DNA from: Lachnospiraceae bacterium
GTDB taxonomy: Bacteria; Bacillota; Clostridia; Lachnospirales; Lachnospiraceae
DNA: 64,000 bases
Direction: 5' to 3'
NCBI GenBank assembly: GCA_022790855.1
Contig: JAAVYA010000021.1
Span: 1 to 64,000, forward strand
Under the pieces are notes generated by a model that did not search any database, was not told the DNA's origin, and saw only the letters and a list, made by a program, of their open reading frames with translations. Of this stretch, positions 49,663 through 58,372 are shown piece by piece. The position numbers were made by a program, and so were the translations under genes. The stretch's first letter is position 1, and the number at the start of each line of letters is the position of its first letter.

Positions 49663-51759
49663 ATGAAAACGGTAAAGGATTATTTCGGCAGCATGGTATT
49701 TGACGACAGAGTGATGAAAGCCACCTTGTCCGCAGAGGTTTACACTTCCCTGAAAAGGACCAGAAACGAAGGAAAAAAGCTTGATATCAGTGTTGCCAAT
49801 GCGGTGGCGATTGCCATGAAGGATTGGGCGGTTTCAAAGGGGGCAACCCACTATACCCACTGGTTTCAGCCCCTTACGGGTATTACGGCGGAAAAGCATG
49901 ATAGCTTTATTTCTCCCTCCCCTGACGGGGGCGTAATTATGGAGTTTTCCGGTAAGGAGCTAATTAAGGGGGAACCGGATGCGTCTTCTTTTCCCAGCGG
50001 AGGGCTTCGGGCTACGTTTGAGGCAAGAGGTTATACGGCCTGGGATCCCACCTCGTATGCTTTTATTAAGGGAAGGACCTTGTGTATTCCTACGGCGTTT
50101 TGCTCTTACAGCGGCCATGCGCTAGATAAAAAAACGCCTTTGCTCCGTTCTATGGAAGCACTCAGCAAGCAGGCGATCCGCATCCTGCGGCTGTTTGGAA
50201 ATCATACGGCAAAATGTGTCCGTGCTTCTGTGGGGCCTGAGCAGGAATATTTTCTAATTACCAAAGAGATGTATGAAAAACGTCCAGATCTCTGTCTTAC
50301 TGGCCGCACTCTTTTTGGTGCGAAATCTCCCAAAGGACAGGAGATGGATGATCATTACTTTGGGGTGATCAAGCCCAGGGTAGCGGCATTTATGGAGGAG
50401 CTGAACGATGAACTTTGGAAGCTGGGAATCTTGGCAAAGACAGAGCATAATGAAGTAGCTCCGGCGCAGCATGAGCTGGCCCCGATTTATGCCACGACCA
50501 ACATCGCCACAGACCACAATCAGCTGACAATGGAAATTATGCAAAAGGTTGCAGCGAAGCACGGCCTGGTCTGTCTGCTTCACGAAAAACCCTTTGCAGG
50601 CGTCAACGGAAGCGGAAAGCATAATAACTGGTCTATTGCTACGAATACGGGACAGAATCTTTTGTCTCCCGGAGAAACTCCCTATGAAAACGCTCAGTTC
50701 CTGTTATTTCTCTGCGCTGTCATCAAGGCGGTGGATGATTACCAGGATCTATTGCGTATCTCCGTTGCCACAGCAGGAAACGACCATCGTCTTGGGGCCA
50801 ACGAAGCGCCTCCGGCGATTGTTTCCATCTTTCTGGGGGATGAGCTAAACGCAGTGCTTCATGCGATTGAAACCGGCTCGCCCTACCAGGGAGCGGAGAA
50901 GACCCAGATGAAGCTGGGAGTGGATGTGCTGCCAAAATTCAACCGGGATACCACCGACCGTAACAGGACTTCTCCCTTTGCTTTTACAGGGAACAAATTT
51001 GAATTCCGGATGCTTGGTTCTTCTGACAGCATTGCATGTGCCAACATTATGCTGAATACGGCGGTTGCAGAGAGCCTGAAAATTTATGCGGACCGCTTGG
51101 AAGGAGCCGAAGATTTTGAAACAGTGCTTCATGAAATGATCCGAAAGACCATTAAGGATCACAAGCATATTATTTTCAATGGGAATGGGTATGATGATAA
51201 TTGGATGAAGGAAGCAACGGAAGAAAGGGGACTTATGAATCTGCGTACCACTCCGGATGCCGTTCCCCATATTCTGGATAAAAAGAATGTGGATATGCTG
51301 ACCTCCCATGGAGTATTTTCGTGGGAAGAAATCAAATCCCGTTATGAAATCACCTTGGAGAATTATTGTAAGACCGTGATCATTGAAGCCAACACAATGG
51401 TGGATATGGCAAAGACCCAGATCGCTCCCGCCATAGAGGCGTATGCTTCTGATGTGGCAAAAGCCGCAGTTACCAAGAAAGCGTTGGACGATAGTCTTTT
51501 ATGCAGCTATGAGACAGGGCTTGTAAGGAAGCTTTCAGTTTTGACAGACCAGATTGCAATGCAGGTGGCAGATTTAGAGAAGGCCCTTATGGAGCTTTCA
51601 GATGCAGAAGACGTGGGTGCGGAATCCGCCATGATCCGTGATTCGATTTTAACTAAGATGGAAAAGCTGCGGGCGGCCTGCGACGAAGGAGAGACTGTAA
51701 CAGCTAGGAGTTATTGGCCCTATCCCACCTATGGGGAGCTTTTATTCAGTGTAAAATAA
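49663..51759 (+). CDS. glnN: Glutamine synthetase type III
   Basis: 698 residues, the large GSIII form seen in Bacteroidetes, Clostridia and cyanobacteria. N-terminal [17 protein letters not shown] and [20 protein letters not shown] (about 62-81) are diagnostic. Metal and substrate blocks [46 protein letters not shown] and FRMLGSSDS follow. Makes glutamine from ammonia and is typically induced when nitrogen is short. AAAAGGAG site before ATG 49663. The asnB gene follows 71 bases later on the same transcript. Confidence 0.95.
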   Translation: MKTVKDYFGSMVFDDRVMKATLSAEVYTSLKRTRNEGKKLDISVANAVAIAMKDWAVSKGATHYTHWFQPLTGITAEKHDSFISPSPDGGVIMEFSGKELIKGEPDASSFPSGGLRATFEARGYTAWDPTSYAFIKGRTLCIPTAFCSYSGHALDKKTPLLRSMEALSKQAIRILRLFGNHTAKCVRASVGPEQEYFLITKEMYEKRPDLCLTGRTLFGAKSPKGQEMDDHYFGVIKPRVAAFMEELNDELWKLGILAKTEHNEVAPAQHELAPIYATTNIATDHNQLTMEIMQKVAAKHGLVCLLHEKPFAGVNGSGKHNNWSIATNTGQNLLSPGETPYENAQFLLFLCAVIKAVDDYQDLLRISVATAGNDHRLGANEAPPAIVSIFLGDELNAVLHAIETGSPYQGAEKTQMKLGVDVLPKFNRDTTDRNRTSPFAFTGNKFEFRMLGSSDSIACANIMLNTAVAESLKIYADRLEGAEDFETVLHEMIRKTIKDHKHIIFNGNGYDDNWMKEATEERGLMNLRTTPDAVPHILDKKNVDMLTSHGVFSWEEIKSRYEITLENYCKTVIIEANTMVDMAKTQIAPAIEAYASDVAKAAVTKKALDDSLLCSYETGLVRKLSVLTDQIAMQVADLEKALMELSDAEDVGAESAMIRDSILTKMEKLRAACDEGETVTARSYWPYPTYGELLFSVK

Positions 51760-51830
51760 AACAGGCGGCGCCAGGCATACGGCAATCCCCTGGGAAAGGA
51801 TGAATGTTTTTTAGAAGGAGGTAAATTCCT

Positions 51831-53411
51831 ATGTGTTCTATTATGGGTTACTGCGGCAGCGCCATACTTGATACGTTCCAAAAAGGTTTTCATCGGACGG
51901 TATCCAGAGGACCGGATGACAGCCGTATTGTGAATACGGGAAAAGGATTTCTTGGCTTTCACCGCCTTTCTATTATGGGATTAACGCCCCAGGGAATGCA
52001 GCCGTTTGAATTAGACGGCAGTTATGTGGTATGTAACGGCGAGATTTATGGGTTTGAAAAGCAAAGGGAAGCGCTGAAACAAAAGGGATATACGTTTCAA
52101 AGCGGAAGCGATTGTGAAATTTTGCTGCCCATGTACCGTGAGTACGGCGTAGAAATGTTTGGGATGTTGGATGCAGAGTTTGCCTGCATTTTCTATGATG
52201 GAACAACACAGGAGTACGTTGCGGCCAGAGATCCAATTGGAATCCGCCCGTTATATTTCGGATATGACCCTGCAGGTACGCTTCTTTTTGCCAGCGAGGC
52301 AAAAAACCTGGTGGGACTTGTGGATAACATTATGCCGTTTCCTCCGGGGCATTATTATAAAAAAGGAAAATTCCATTGTTATTGTGATATGACAAAGGTA
52401 GAAACTGTTTGCCATGACGATCTGGAGACTGCCTGCACCACAATTCGAAAAAAGCTGATAGCAGGTGTGGAGAAGCGTCTGGTTGCAGATGCCAAGGTGG
52501 GATTTTTGCTTTCCGGGGGCCTTGATTCGTCTCTTGTTTGTGCCATTGCAGCGAGAAAGAGCAACGTACCCATTCGAACGTTTGCCATTGGTATGAGCGA
52601 GGACGCCATTGATTTGAAATATGCAAGGCAGGCTGCCGACTATATTGGGAGCGATCATAGAGAATTCTATATGACGCCGGAGGATGTGGTGTCTTCATTG
52701 AAAGATGTCATTTATCTCCTGGGAACTTATGATATTACAACCATACGTGCCAGTATAGGGATGTACCTTCTTTGTAAAGCAATCCATGAGCAGACAGATA
52801 TCCGGGTATTACTGACCGGGGAAATTTCGGATGAGCTGTTCGGGTATAAATACACGGATTTTGCCCCCTCGGCAGCCGCATTCCAAGAAGAGGCGCAAAA
52901 ACGCATCCGTGAGATTCATATGTATGATGTGCTCCGTGCGGACCGTTGCATTTCAGTAAATGCTTTGGAAGCAAGAGTACCCTTCGGCGACCTTGATTTT
53001 GCAGCCTATGTCATGGCTCTTGATCCAGATCAGAAGATCAATAAATATGGAAAAGGGAAATATTTGCTGCGCCATGCTTTTGAAGGGAAGGGGTATTTGC
53101 CGGATGAGATCTTGTGGCGTGAGAAAGCAGCGTTTTCTGATGCCGTAGGGCATTCTATGGTGGATTATTTGAAAGAATATGCTAAGGGGCAGTATACGGA
53201 AGAAGCGTTTGCCGAAGGGTGTAAAAAGTATGCCCATGCCCGTCCCTTTACGAGAGAATCGCTGCTTTACCGGGAAATTTTTGAAACATATTATCCGGGC
53301 CAGGCACAAATGGTGGCTGGATTCTGGATGCCGAATAAGGCCTGGGAGGGGTGCGACGTGGACGATCCATCTGCCAGGGCGCTGCCAAATTACGGGGACA
53401 GCGGAAAATAA
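51831..53411 (+). CDS. asnB: Asparagine synthase (glutamine-hydrolysing)
   Basis: 526 residues. N-terminal amidotransferase with nucleophile Cys2 (MCSIMGYCG), VSRGPDDSR, and VCNGEIYGFEKQRE. The C-terminal ATP-pyrophosphatase synthetase domain has the P-loop SGGLDSS (228-234) and LLTGEISDELFGYKY. Transfers the glutamine amide to aspartate. It follows glnN and uses its product, and it lies within the same attenuation-controlled locus. AGAAGGAGG site upstream. A strong terminator follows. Confidence 0.93.
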   Translation: MCSIMGYCGSAILDTFQKGFHRTVSRGPDDSRIVNTGKGFLGFHRLSIMGLTPQGMQPFELDGSYVVCNGEIYGFEKQREALKQKGYTFQSGSDCEILLPMYREYGVEMFGMLDAEFACIFYDGTTQEYVAARDPIGIRPLYFGYDPAGTLLFASEAKNLVGLVDNIMPFPPGHYYKKGKFHCYCDMTKVETVCHDDLETACTTIRKKLIAGVEKRLVADAKVGFLLSGGLDSSLVCAIAARKSNVPIRTFAIGMSEDAIDLKYARQAADYIGSDHREFYMTPEDVVSSLKDVIYLLGTYDITTIRASIGMYLLCKAIHEQTDIRVLLTGEISDELFGYKYTDFAPSAAAFQEEAQKRIREIHMYDVLRADRCISVNALEARVPFGDLDFAAYVMALDPDQKINKYGKGKYLLRHAFEGKGYLPDEILWREKAAFSDAVGHSMVDYLKEYAKGQYTEEAFAEGCKKYAHARPFTRESLLYREIFETYYPGQAQMVAGFWMPNKAWEGCDVDDPSARALPNYGDSGK

Positions 53412-53428
53412 GCGTTACAAATACTAAA

Positions 53429-53469
53429 TTTTAACGGCTGACTGACATTGACGCAGTCAGCCGTTAAAA
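53429..53469. terminator. Bidirectional terminator between asnB and the aldehyde dehydrogenase gene
   Basis: A 16-base perfect stem (53429-53444 with 53454-53469) with T-run on both strands, between convergent genes. Confidence 0.9.
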
Positions 53470-53491
53470 ATTGGTGCGTTTATGCAAAGCT

Positions 53492-54871
53492 CTATTTTAG
53501 GAAAGAGCGGATCATTTTTCCATATTTCTCCTGATAGGGCTGATAGCGCATAGGAAGGTCCAGCCATGTTTTTTTATCCACAATGCTTTTGTAGTGGGAG
53601 AAGGTATCAAAGCCTTCTTTGCCGTGGTAGGAGCCCATGCCGCTTTCCCCGAATCCGCCGAAGCCCATGGAGCTGGTGGCCAGATGGATGATGGTATCGT
53701 TGATGCACCCGCCTCCGAAGCCGCAGGAAGCCGTGATTTTTTTTGCCGCTGCCTTATTGCTTGTAAAAATGTACAGGGCTAAAGGATGCTCCATAGAATT
53801 GATCTTTGCGATGGCTTCATCAAAATTTTCATAGGTCAAAATAGGCATCAGGGGGCCGAAAATTTCTTCCTGCATGATCGCATCGTCAAAGGTCACATGA
53901 TCCAGTACCGTGGGTTCGATCTGTAAAGATTCCGGGTTAGAGCCGCCTCCTAAGACGACCTTTTTTTCATCTATCAGCCCCAGAAGCCGATGAAAATGTT
54001 TTTCATTGATGATTTTTCCGTAATCGGGATTGGAAAGAGGGCACTCTCCGTATTGGAGCCGCACTTGTTTTTTTATCTCGGATAAAAGGGCGTCCTTCAC
54101 GGAGCGGTGGCAGTAAATGTAATCCGGGGCCACGCAGGTCTGGCCGCAATTTAAATATTTTCCGAACACAATGCGTTTGGCCGCCAGTTTTAAGTTGGCG
54201 GTTTCCTCTACGACACAGGGACTTTTGCCGCCCAGCTCCAGGGTGACAGGAGTCAGATGGGCCGCTGCCTGCCGCATAACATCTTTTCCTACGGACTGGC
54301 TTCCGGTAAAGAAAATGTAGTCAAAATGCTGCTGCAAGAGGCAGGCGTTTTCTGCCCGTCCGCCGGTGATGACGGAAATATGGGCCGGATCGAAAAACTG
54401 GCTCATAAGTGTTTGAATCACCTGGCTGGTGGCGGGGGAGTAGGCGCTTGGTTTTACCACAGCCGTATTTCCGGCGGCAATGGCGTCTACCAGTGGATCC
54501 ATGGTCAAGAGGAAGGGGTAATTCCAGGGGCTCATGATCAGCGTGACCCCGTAGGGGGAGGGCTTTTGGAAGCTTCTGGAATGGAATTGTGCCAAAGGGG
54601 TAGGCACCCGTTTCTCCTTGGAAAAACGGGGAATATGCTTTATCATATAGGTGATTTCGCTTAAGACAAGACCGATTTCGCACATATAGCTTTCCATATT
54701 GCTTTTTCCCAGATCTTTTTTTAAGGCGTTCAGAATTTCTTCTTCCTGGATCGCAAAAACGGCCCTCATTTTTTTCAGTATATAGATTCTTTTGTCTATG
54801 GGCAGTGTGGCGCCGGATTGAAAAAACTGGCGCTGCTGTTGTACAATTTGCTGAATTTCTGTTTCGTTCAT
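53492..54871 (-). CDS. Aldehyde dehydrogenase (NAD(P)-dependent)
   Basis: 459 residues from ATG 54871 (GGAG six bases upstream). ALDH superfamily of the YwdH/fatty-aldehyde type: MSPWNYPFLLTMDPLVDAIA for cofactor, FTGSQSVGKDVMRQA, LELGGKSPCVV with the general-base Glu, the nucleophile Cys in NCGQTCVAPDY, and EEIFGPLMPIL. Interconverts medium- or long-chain aldehydes and acids. Downstream of the iron alcohol dehydrogenase gene (35-base gap), so the two probably form an alcohol/aldehyde pathway. Confidence 0.9.
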   Translation of the reverse strand: MNETEIQQIVQQQRQFFQSGATLPIDKRIYILKKMRAVFAIQEEEILNALKKDLGKSNMESYMCEIGLVLSEITYMIKHIPRFSKEKRVPTPLAQFHSRSFQKPSPYGVTLIMSPWNYPFLLTMDPLVDAIAAGNTAVVKPSAYSPATSQVIQTLMSQFFDPAHISVITGGRAENACLLQQHFDYIFFTGSQSVGKDVMRQAAAHLTPVTLELGGKSPCVVEETANLKLAAKRIVFGKYLNCGQTCVAPDYIYCHRSVKDALLSEIKKQVRLQYGECPLSNPDYGKIINEKHFHRLLGLIDEKKVVLGGGSNPESLQIEPTVLDHVTFDDAIMQEEIFGPLMPILTYENFDEAIAKINSMEHPLALYIFTSNKAAAKKITASCGFGGGCINDTIIHLATSSMGFGGFGESGMGSYHGKEGFDTFSHYKSIVDKKTWLDLPMRYQPYQEKYGKMIRSFLK

Positions 54872-54906
54872 CATAATCTCCATTCTTTCTTCGTAGTAAC
54901 CTATCG

Positions 54907-56112
54907 CTACTTTGCTTCCATCAGTTGCTCATAAAATTGCTCCAGCTCTTTTGCATTCATCAGGACAGGAACGGGGTAGAGGGGATTGGCTTCCCGGTCT
55001 GCATAATGAGCCAGTTTTGGAATATCTTCCGGCTGAATTTGGGGTATGGTATCCCCAATCAGGAACCGTTTTTTCATATCCTGTATGGCCTGGATGAAAG
55101 CTTCTGCGGCTTCTTCTTTCGGCGTGTCGGAATCGGCCAGTCCGGCTGCAATGGCCAGCCGGTGGAGTTTTTTATGAATGACAGGTCCATAGGATTTTAG
55201 GACAAGGGGCAATAGGGTGGCATTGGCAAGCCCGTGGGGGACATTGTATTCTCCTCCCAGGGAATGGGCGACGGCGTGAACATATCCTACATAAGATTTT
55301 GTAAATGCGCAGCCGGCGTAAAAGGAGGCTTTCAGCATATTTCGGCGAGCCTCTATGTCATTTCCGTTAAGATAGGCCAGATCTAAATAACGGAAAATGA
55401 GATCTACCGCCATCAAGGCGTTTTTTCTGGTTCCATAGGTGGTAGAATTGCCGATGTAGGCTTCCACTGCATGGGTCAGGGCGTCCATGCCGGTGGTGGC
55501 GGTAATGGCGGGAGGAAGGCTTAACGTTACTTTGGGATCCAGCACGGCATAACGGGGGATTAATGGGAAATCATTGATCGCGTATTTATGCCTGGTTTGG
55601 GCGTCTGTAATAACGGCTGCCAAAGTAGTTTCACTTCCGGTTCCGGCTGTGGTGGGGATGGCGATCAAAAGAGGCAGTTTTTTATGTACTTTCAGAATAC
55701 CCTTCATTTTAGATAAAGGCTGGCGGGGCTTTACCGCTCTGGCGCCTACGGCTTTGGCACAGTCAATACTGGAGCCGCCGCCGAATCCAATGATGGCGTT
55801 GCATGCATGCTCCTGGTAAAGGGTAAGGGCTTCCTGTACGTTATCCGTGGTGGGATTGGCTACGGTTTTATCGTAGAGGATATATGGAATCTGGGCGTTT
55901 TTCAATGCTTTTTCCAGACGTTTTGTGATACCTAAGGCTGTAAGACCCGAGTCTGTAATGATCAGGACACAGGAGCGCTTTTTTTTCAAGAGTACTTCCG
56001 GGATCGCCTTGACGCTTCCTAGGATTTTGGGCTTCCGGTAGGGAAGAAAGGGAATAGCCACTTTGAAAGCAGTTTGGAAGGTACGGCAATATATTTTTTT
56101 GATACGGTTCAT
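54907..56112 (-). CDS. Iron-containing alcohol dehydrogenase
   Basis: 401 residues from ATG 56112, where GAAAGG is well spaced; an ATG three codons earlier lies too near it. Type III Fe-ADH: GFGGGSSIDCAKAVGARAVK (about 93-112) for NAD(P), TAGTGSETTLAAVITD, and the metal-binding HAVEAYIGNST...HAVAHSLGG...HGLANATLLP histidines. Reduces an aldehyde or oxidises an alcohol; specificity not readable. First gene of the pair with the aldehyde dehydrogenase, under the promoter at 56166-56194. Confidence 0.9.
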   Translation of the reverse strand: MNRIKKIYCRTFQTAFKVAIPFLPYRKPKILGSVKAIPEVLLKKKRSCVLIITDSGLTALGITKRLEKALKNAQIPYILYDKTVANPTTDNVQEALTLYQEHACNAIIGFGGGSSIDCAKAVGARAVKPRQPLSKMKGILKVHKKLPLLIAIPTTAGTGSETTLAAVITDAQTRHKYAINDFPLIPRYAVLDPKVTLSLPPAITATTGMDALTHAVEAYIGNSTTYGTRKNALMAVDLIFRYLDLAYLNGNDIEARRNMLKASFYAGCAFTKSYVGYVHAVAHSLGGEYNVPHGLANATLLPLVLKSYGPVIHKKLHRLAIAAGLADSDTPKEEAAEAFIQAIQDMKKRFLIGDTIPQIQPEDIPKLAHYADREANPLYPVPVLMNAKELEQFYEQLMEAK

Positions 56113-56142
56113 GGGATTCATCCTTTCTTTATTTGTAGAAGT

Positions 56143-56194
56143 GCTTTGAAATACAAAGCATATTGATTATAGTAAGAAATCCATCATTTGTCAA
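56143..56194 (-). promoter_or_regulatory. Promoter and 5' hairpin of the alcohol/aldehyde dehydrogenase operon
   Basis: On the minus strand TTGACA (56194-56189), 17-base spacer, perfect TATAAT (56171-56166). The message would begin with a hairpin GCTTTG/CAAAGC (56159-56154 with 56148-56143), possibly stabilising or an operator. Confidence 0.75.
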
Positions 56195-56208
56195 TCGGGA
56201 ATCTTTTG

Positions 56209-56237
56209 TTGTGTTTCGGGATTTTGCATGGTAATAT
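56209..56237 (+). promoter_or_regulatory. Promoter of the TmcAL-like gene
   Basis: TTGTGT (56209-56214), 17-base spacer, TAATAT (56232-56237), 37 bases before the ATG. Confidence 0.5.
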
Positions 56238-56273
56238 AGTAGGAGAACAATTGGAAGGATCAGGAGTGAAGAA

Positions 56274-57302
56274 ATGAGGGCAGCTTATTTTTCAGATTTT
56301 ACAGACAGCCTGGAACGGGAACGGATCCGGGTGCAAGAAATAAAAACAATTCTTGGAGACGGGCAGCTATTTGGGGTCATGAGCGGAAACTATCTTCAGG
56401 ACGGGTTCCCTGCCGGAGAACCAAAGAAGGCCAGGGCCGAAAAGGCGTTAAAAGCGGGAGTAGATCTGGTGCTGGAGCAGTCAAATTATGCTTCCCTTTC
56501 CAGTCTTGGAATTTATGCTTTTGGCGGGGTGCGAATATTAGATAAGCTGGGGTGCGTGGATACCCTGGTATTGGAGACGGAGCAGGCTTCGTTGGAACAG
56601 TTGTTGGAAATCGCATATGTATTGATCGCGAATACCCGGGAATTTCAACAGAGCGTCAGCCGCCATAAAGAGAAGGGGCTGGTTTTCTATGAAGCCCAGG
56701 CAGAAGCTGTCGGGGAATTCGTGGAACAGGGCAAAGAGATCATGAGTAGTTTGTATAATATTTTTGCAGTGGAATGCATCAAGTCCTTAAAACTTATGTA
56801 CAGCAGTATTTCCTGTATCTGTATCCCAAGGAGCCCAGGCAGGGAAGGAGGCGGGAGAGAGCGGATGACCCGCCATCTTTCCCAGTACCTGGAATACCAG
56901 CTTTATTTTTCAGAAACCCATTTATCGGATATTTACGGCGGCTATGAAGAACTGACGAACAGGATTCTGCGCTATCGGGAAGGGTTTGTGGATTTTCAGC
57001 AGTTTTCCAGGCAGATTGCAGGAGAGGAAAAAGATGTGTTTGACGTGCGGAAGTACTTTTTGCGCCTGATGTGCGGCATGACGAAGTCATCTATAGCTAT
57101 ATGGCGGATGTATGATTTTTCTCCTTACTGCCGGGTTTATGCAGAGGAGGAGGCTTTGCGAAAGGAGTTAAAGGAATCCAATAGAATGGTGATCCTAGAC
57201 GGGCAGAGGATTCCGGAAATGGATCGTTCCAAACGGGATCTGCTAAGACAGGAGGAGCGGGCAGAATGGCTGTACCGGCTGCAGATGAGAGAAAAGGAGT
57301 GA
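56274..57302 (+). CDS. TmcAL-like nucleotidyltransferase paralogue without the HxGH motif
   Basis: 342 residues. SGNYLQDGFPAGEPKKARAE (37-56) and KALKAGVDLVLEQSNYASLS match the tRNA-Met cytidine acetate ligase TmcAL/YlbM, in which the corresponding block begins SGNFVQRGEPA. True TmcAL starts with a nucleotidylyltransferase motif NPFHNGH; here the N-terminus is YFSDFTDSLERERIRVQEIK, with no HxGH. ATP activation is therefore doubtful. The C-terminal part (about 200-342) differs from TmcAL. CAGGAG site before ATG 56274. A role in RNA modification is only suggested by homology and by the translation-related genes downstream. Confidence 0.6.
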   Translation: MRAAYFSDFTDSLERERIRVQEIKTILGDGQLFGVMSGNYLQDGFPAGEPKKARAEKALKAGVDLVLEQSNYASLSSLGIYAFGGVRILDKLGCVDTLVLETEQASLEQLLEIAYVLIANTREFQQSVSRHKEKGLVFYEAQAEAVGEFVEQGKEIMSSLYNIFAVECIKSLKLMYSSISCICIPRSPGREGGGRERMTRHLSQYLEYQLYFSETHLSDIYGGYEELTNRILRYREGFVDFQQFSRQIAGEEKDVFDVRKYFLRLMCGMTKSSIAIWRMYDFSPYCRVYAEEEALRKELKESNRMVILDGQRIPEMDRSKRDLLRQEERAEWLYRLQMREKE

Positions 57303-57390
57303 ACAGGAAGCTATGACATAGGACGTCTGTCATAAGATAGTAAAAGCGTTACTAATTTGAAGAAAAAATAGATCAGAAAAGGAGAAAATA

Positions 57391-58314
57391 ATGGGAAAAA
57401 CAATCAAAAGATTATTACTTATGGTTTTGACAATTGCAGTATTGGTTGGAATGCAGCCTGTTCAGACAGAGGCGGCGTCCGTAAAATTAAATAAAACAAA
57501 AACGACAATTTATGTGGGGAGCAGTACCACTTTAAAATTGTCGAATGCTTCCGGGAAAAAAGTGTGGAGCAGCAGCAACCGAGGGGTAGCTACAGTTACA
57601 AATAGTGGAAAAGTAACAGCTAAGAAGGCCGGGAAAGCTACGATTACGGTAAAATATAATAACAAAAAATACAAATGTCAGGTTACGGTAAAAAAACCAT
57701 ATTTAAACAAAACAAGTAAAACCATTTATAAGGGAAAGTCGTATACGTTAAAAATTACAGGAACAAAAGCCGTATCCTGGAAGAGCAGCAACAAAAGTAT
57801 TGCAACCGTAAATGGGAAAGGAACGGTCACTGCCAAAAAAGCCGGGAAAGCTACCATTACATGTAAAGGAAAGGACGGAAAATCTTATAAATGCAAAATC
57901 ACTGTTAAGAATAAACAAACTTCTGCATTGACGGCTGATAAGGTATATCAATCCATCATAGCGATGAAATCTAAATATCCAGAAGGAATGCGCTGGACCA
58001 ATGATAACTATTATCAATGGAAAGGGGGCGTTTTTTCTGGAGGATATGGCTGCGCCGGGTTTGCTTTTGCAATGAGTGATGCAGCGTTTGGAAATCTGCC
58101 GGCTCGTATGCATTATGATTTTTCTGAAATCAAAGTAGGGGACATTGTGCGTATAAATTATGGCAGCCATTCAGTGATTGTCTTGAAGGTCCAGAAAGAC
58201 AGCGTGACGGTAGCGGAAGGAAATTATAACAGCTCCATTCACTGGGGAAGAGAAATTACAATGGCAGAAATAAAAGCATCAGGGACTTATGTAATGACTC
58301 GTTATCCGAAGTAA
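57391..58314 (+). CDS. Secreted protein with two BIG2 domains and a cysteine-peptidase-like domain
   Basis: 307 residues. Signal peptide (about 1-28, ending QTEAA). Two bacterial Ig-like group 2 modules (about 30-98 and 100-177; WSSSNRGVATVTNSGKVTAK and WKSSNKSIATVNGKGTVTAK). The C-terminal 125 residues have GYGCAGFAFAMSDAAFG (Cys), VRINYGSHSVIVLKVQ (His) and VAEGNYNSS (Asn), an order like NlpC/P60 or CHAP amidases. Likely a wall hydrolase or surface-processing enzyme; catalytic status unproven. AAAAGGAG site before ATG 57391. Confidence 0.7.
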   Translation: MGKTIKRLLLMVLTIAVLVGMQPVQTEAASVKLNKTKTTIYVGSSTTLKLSNASGKKVWSSSNRGVATVTNSGKVTAKKAGKATITVKYNNKKYKCQVTVKKPYLNKTSKTIYKGKSYTLKITGTKAVSWKSSNKSIATVNGKGTVTAKKAGKATITCKGKDGKSYKCKITVKNKQTSALTADKVYQSIIAMKSKYPEGMRWTNDNYYQWKGGVFSGGYGCAGFAFAMSDAAFGNLPARMHYDFSEIKVGDIVRINYGSHSVIVLKVQKDSVTVAEGNYNSSIHWGREITMAEIKASGTYVMTRYPK

Positions 58315-58372
58315 GGAACGTAAGTCTTATAGAATTATTTTGGCGGGAAAGGAAAACGGCAGAGAAATTGTA

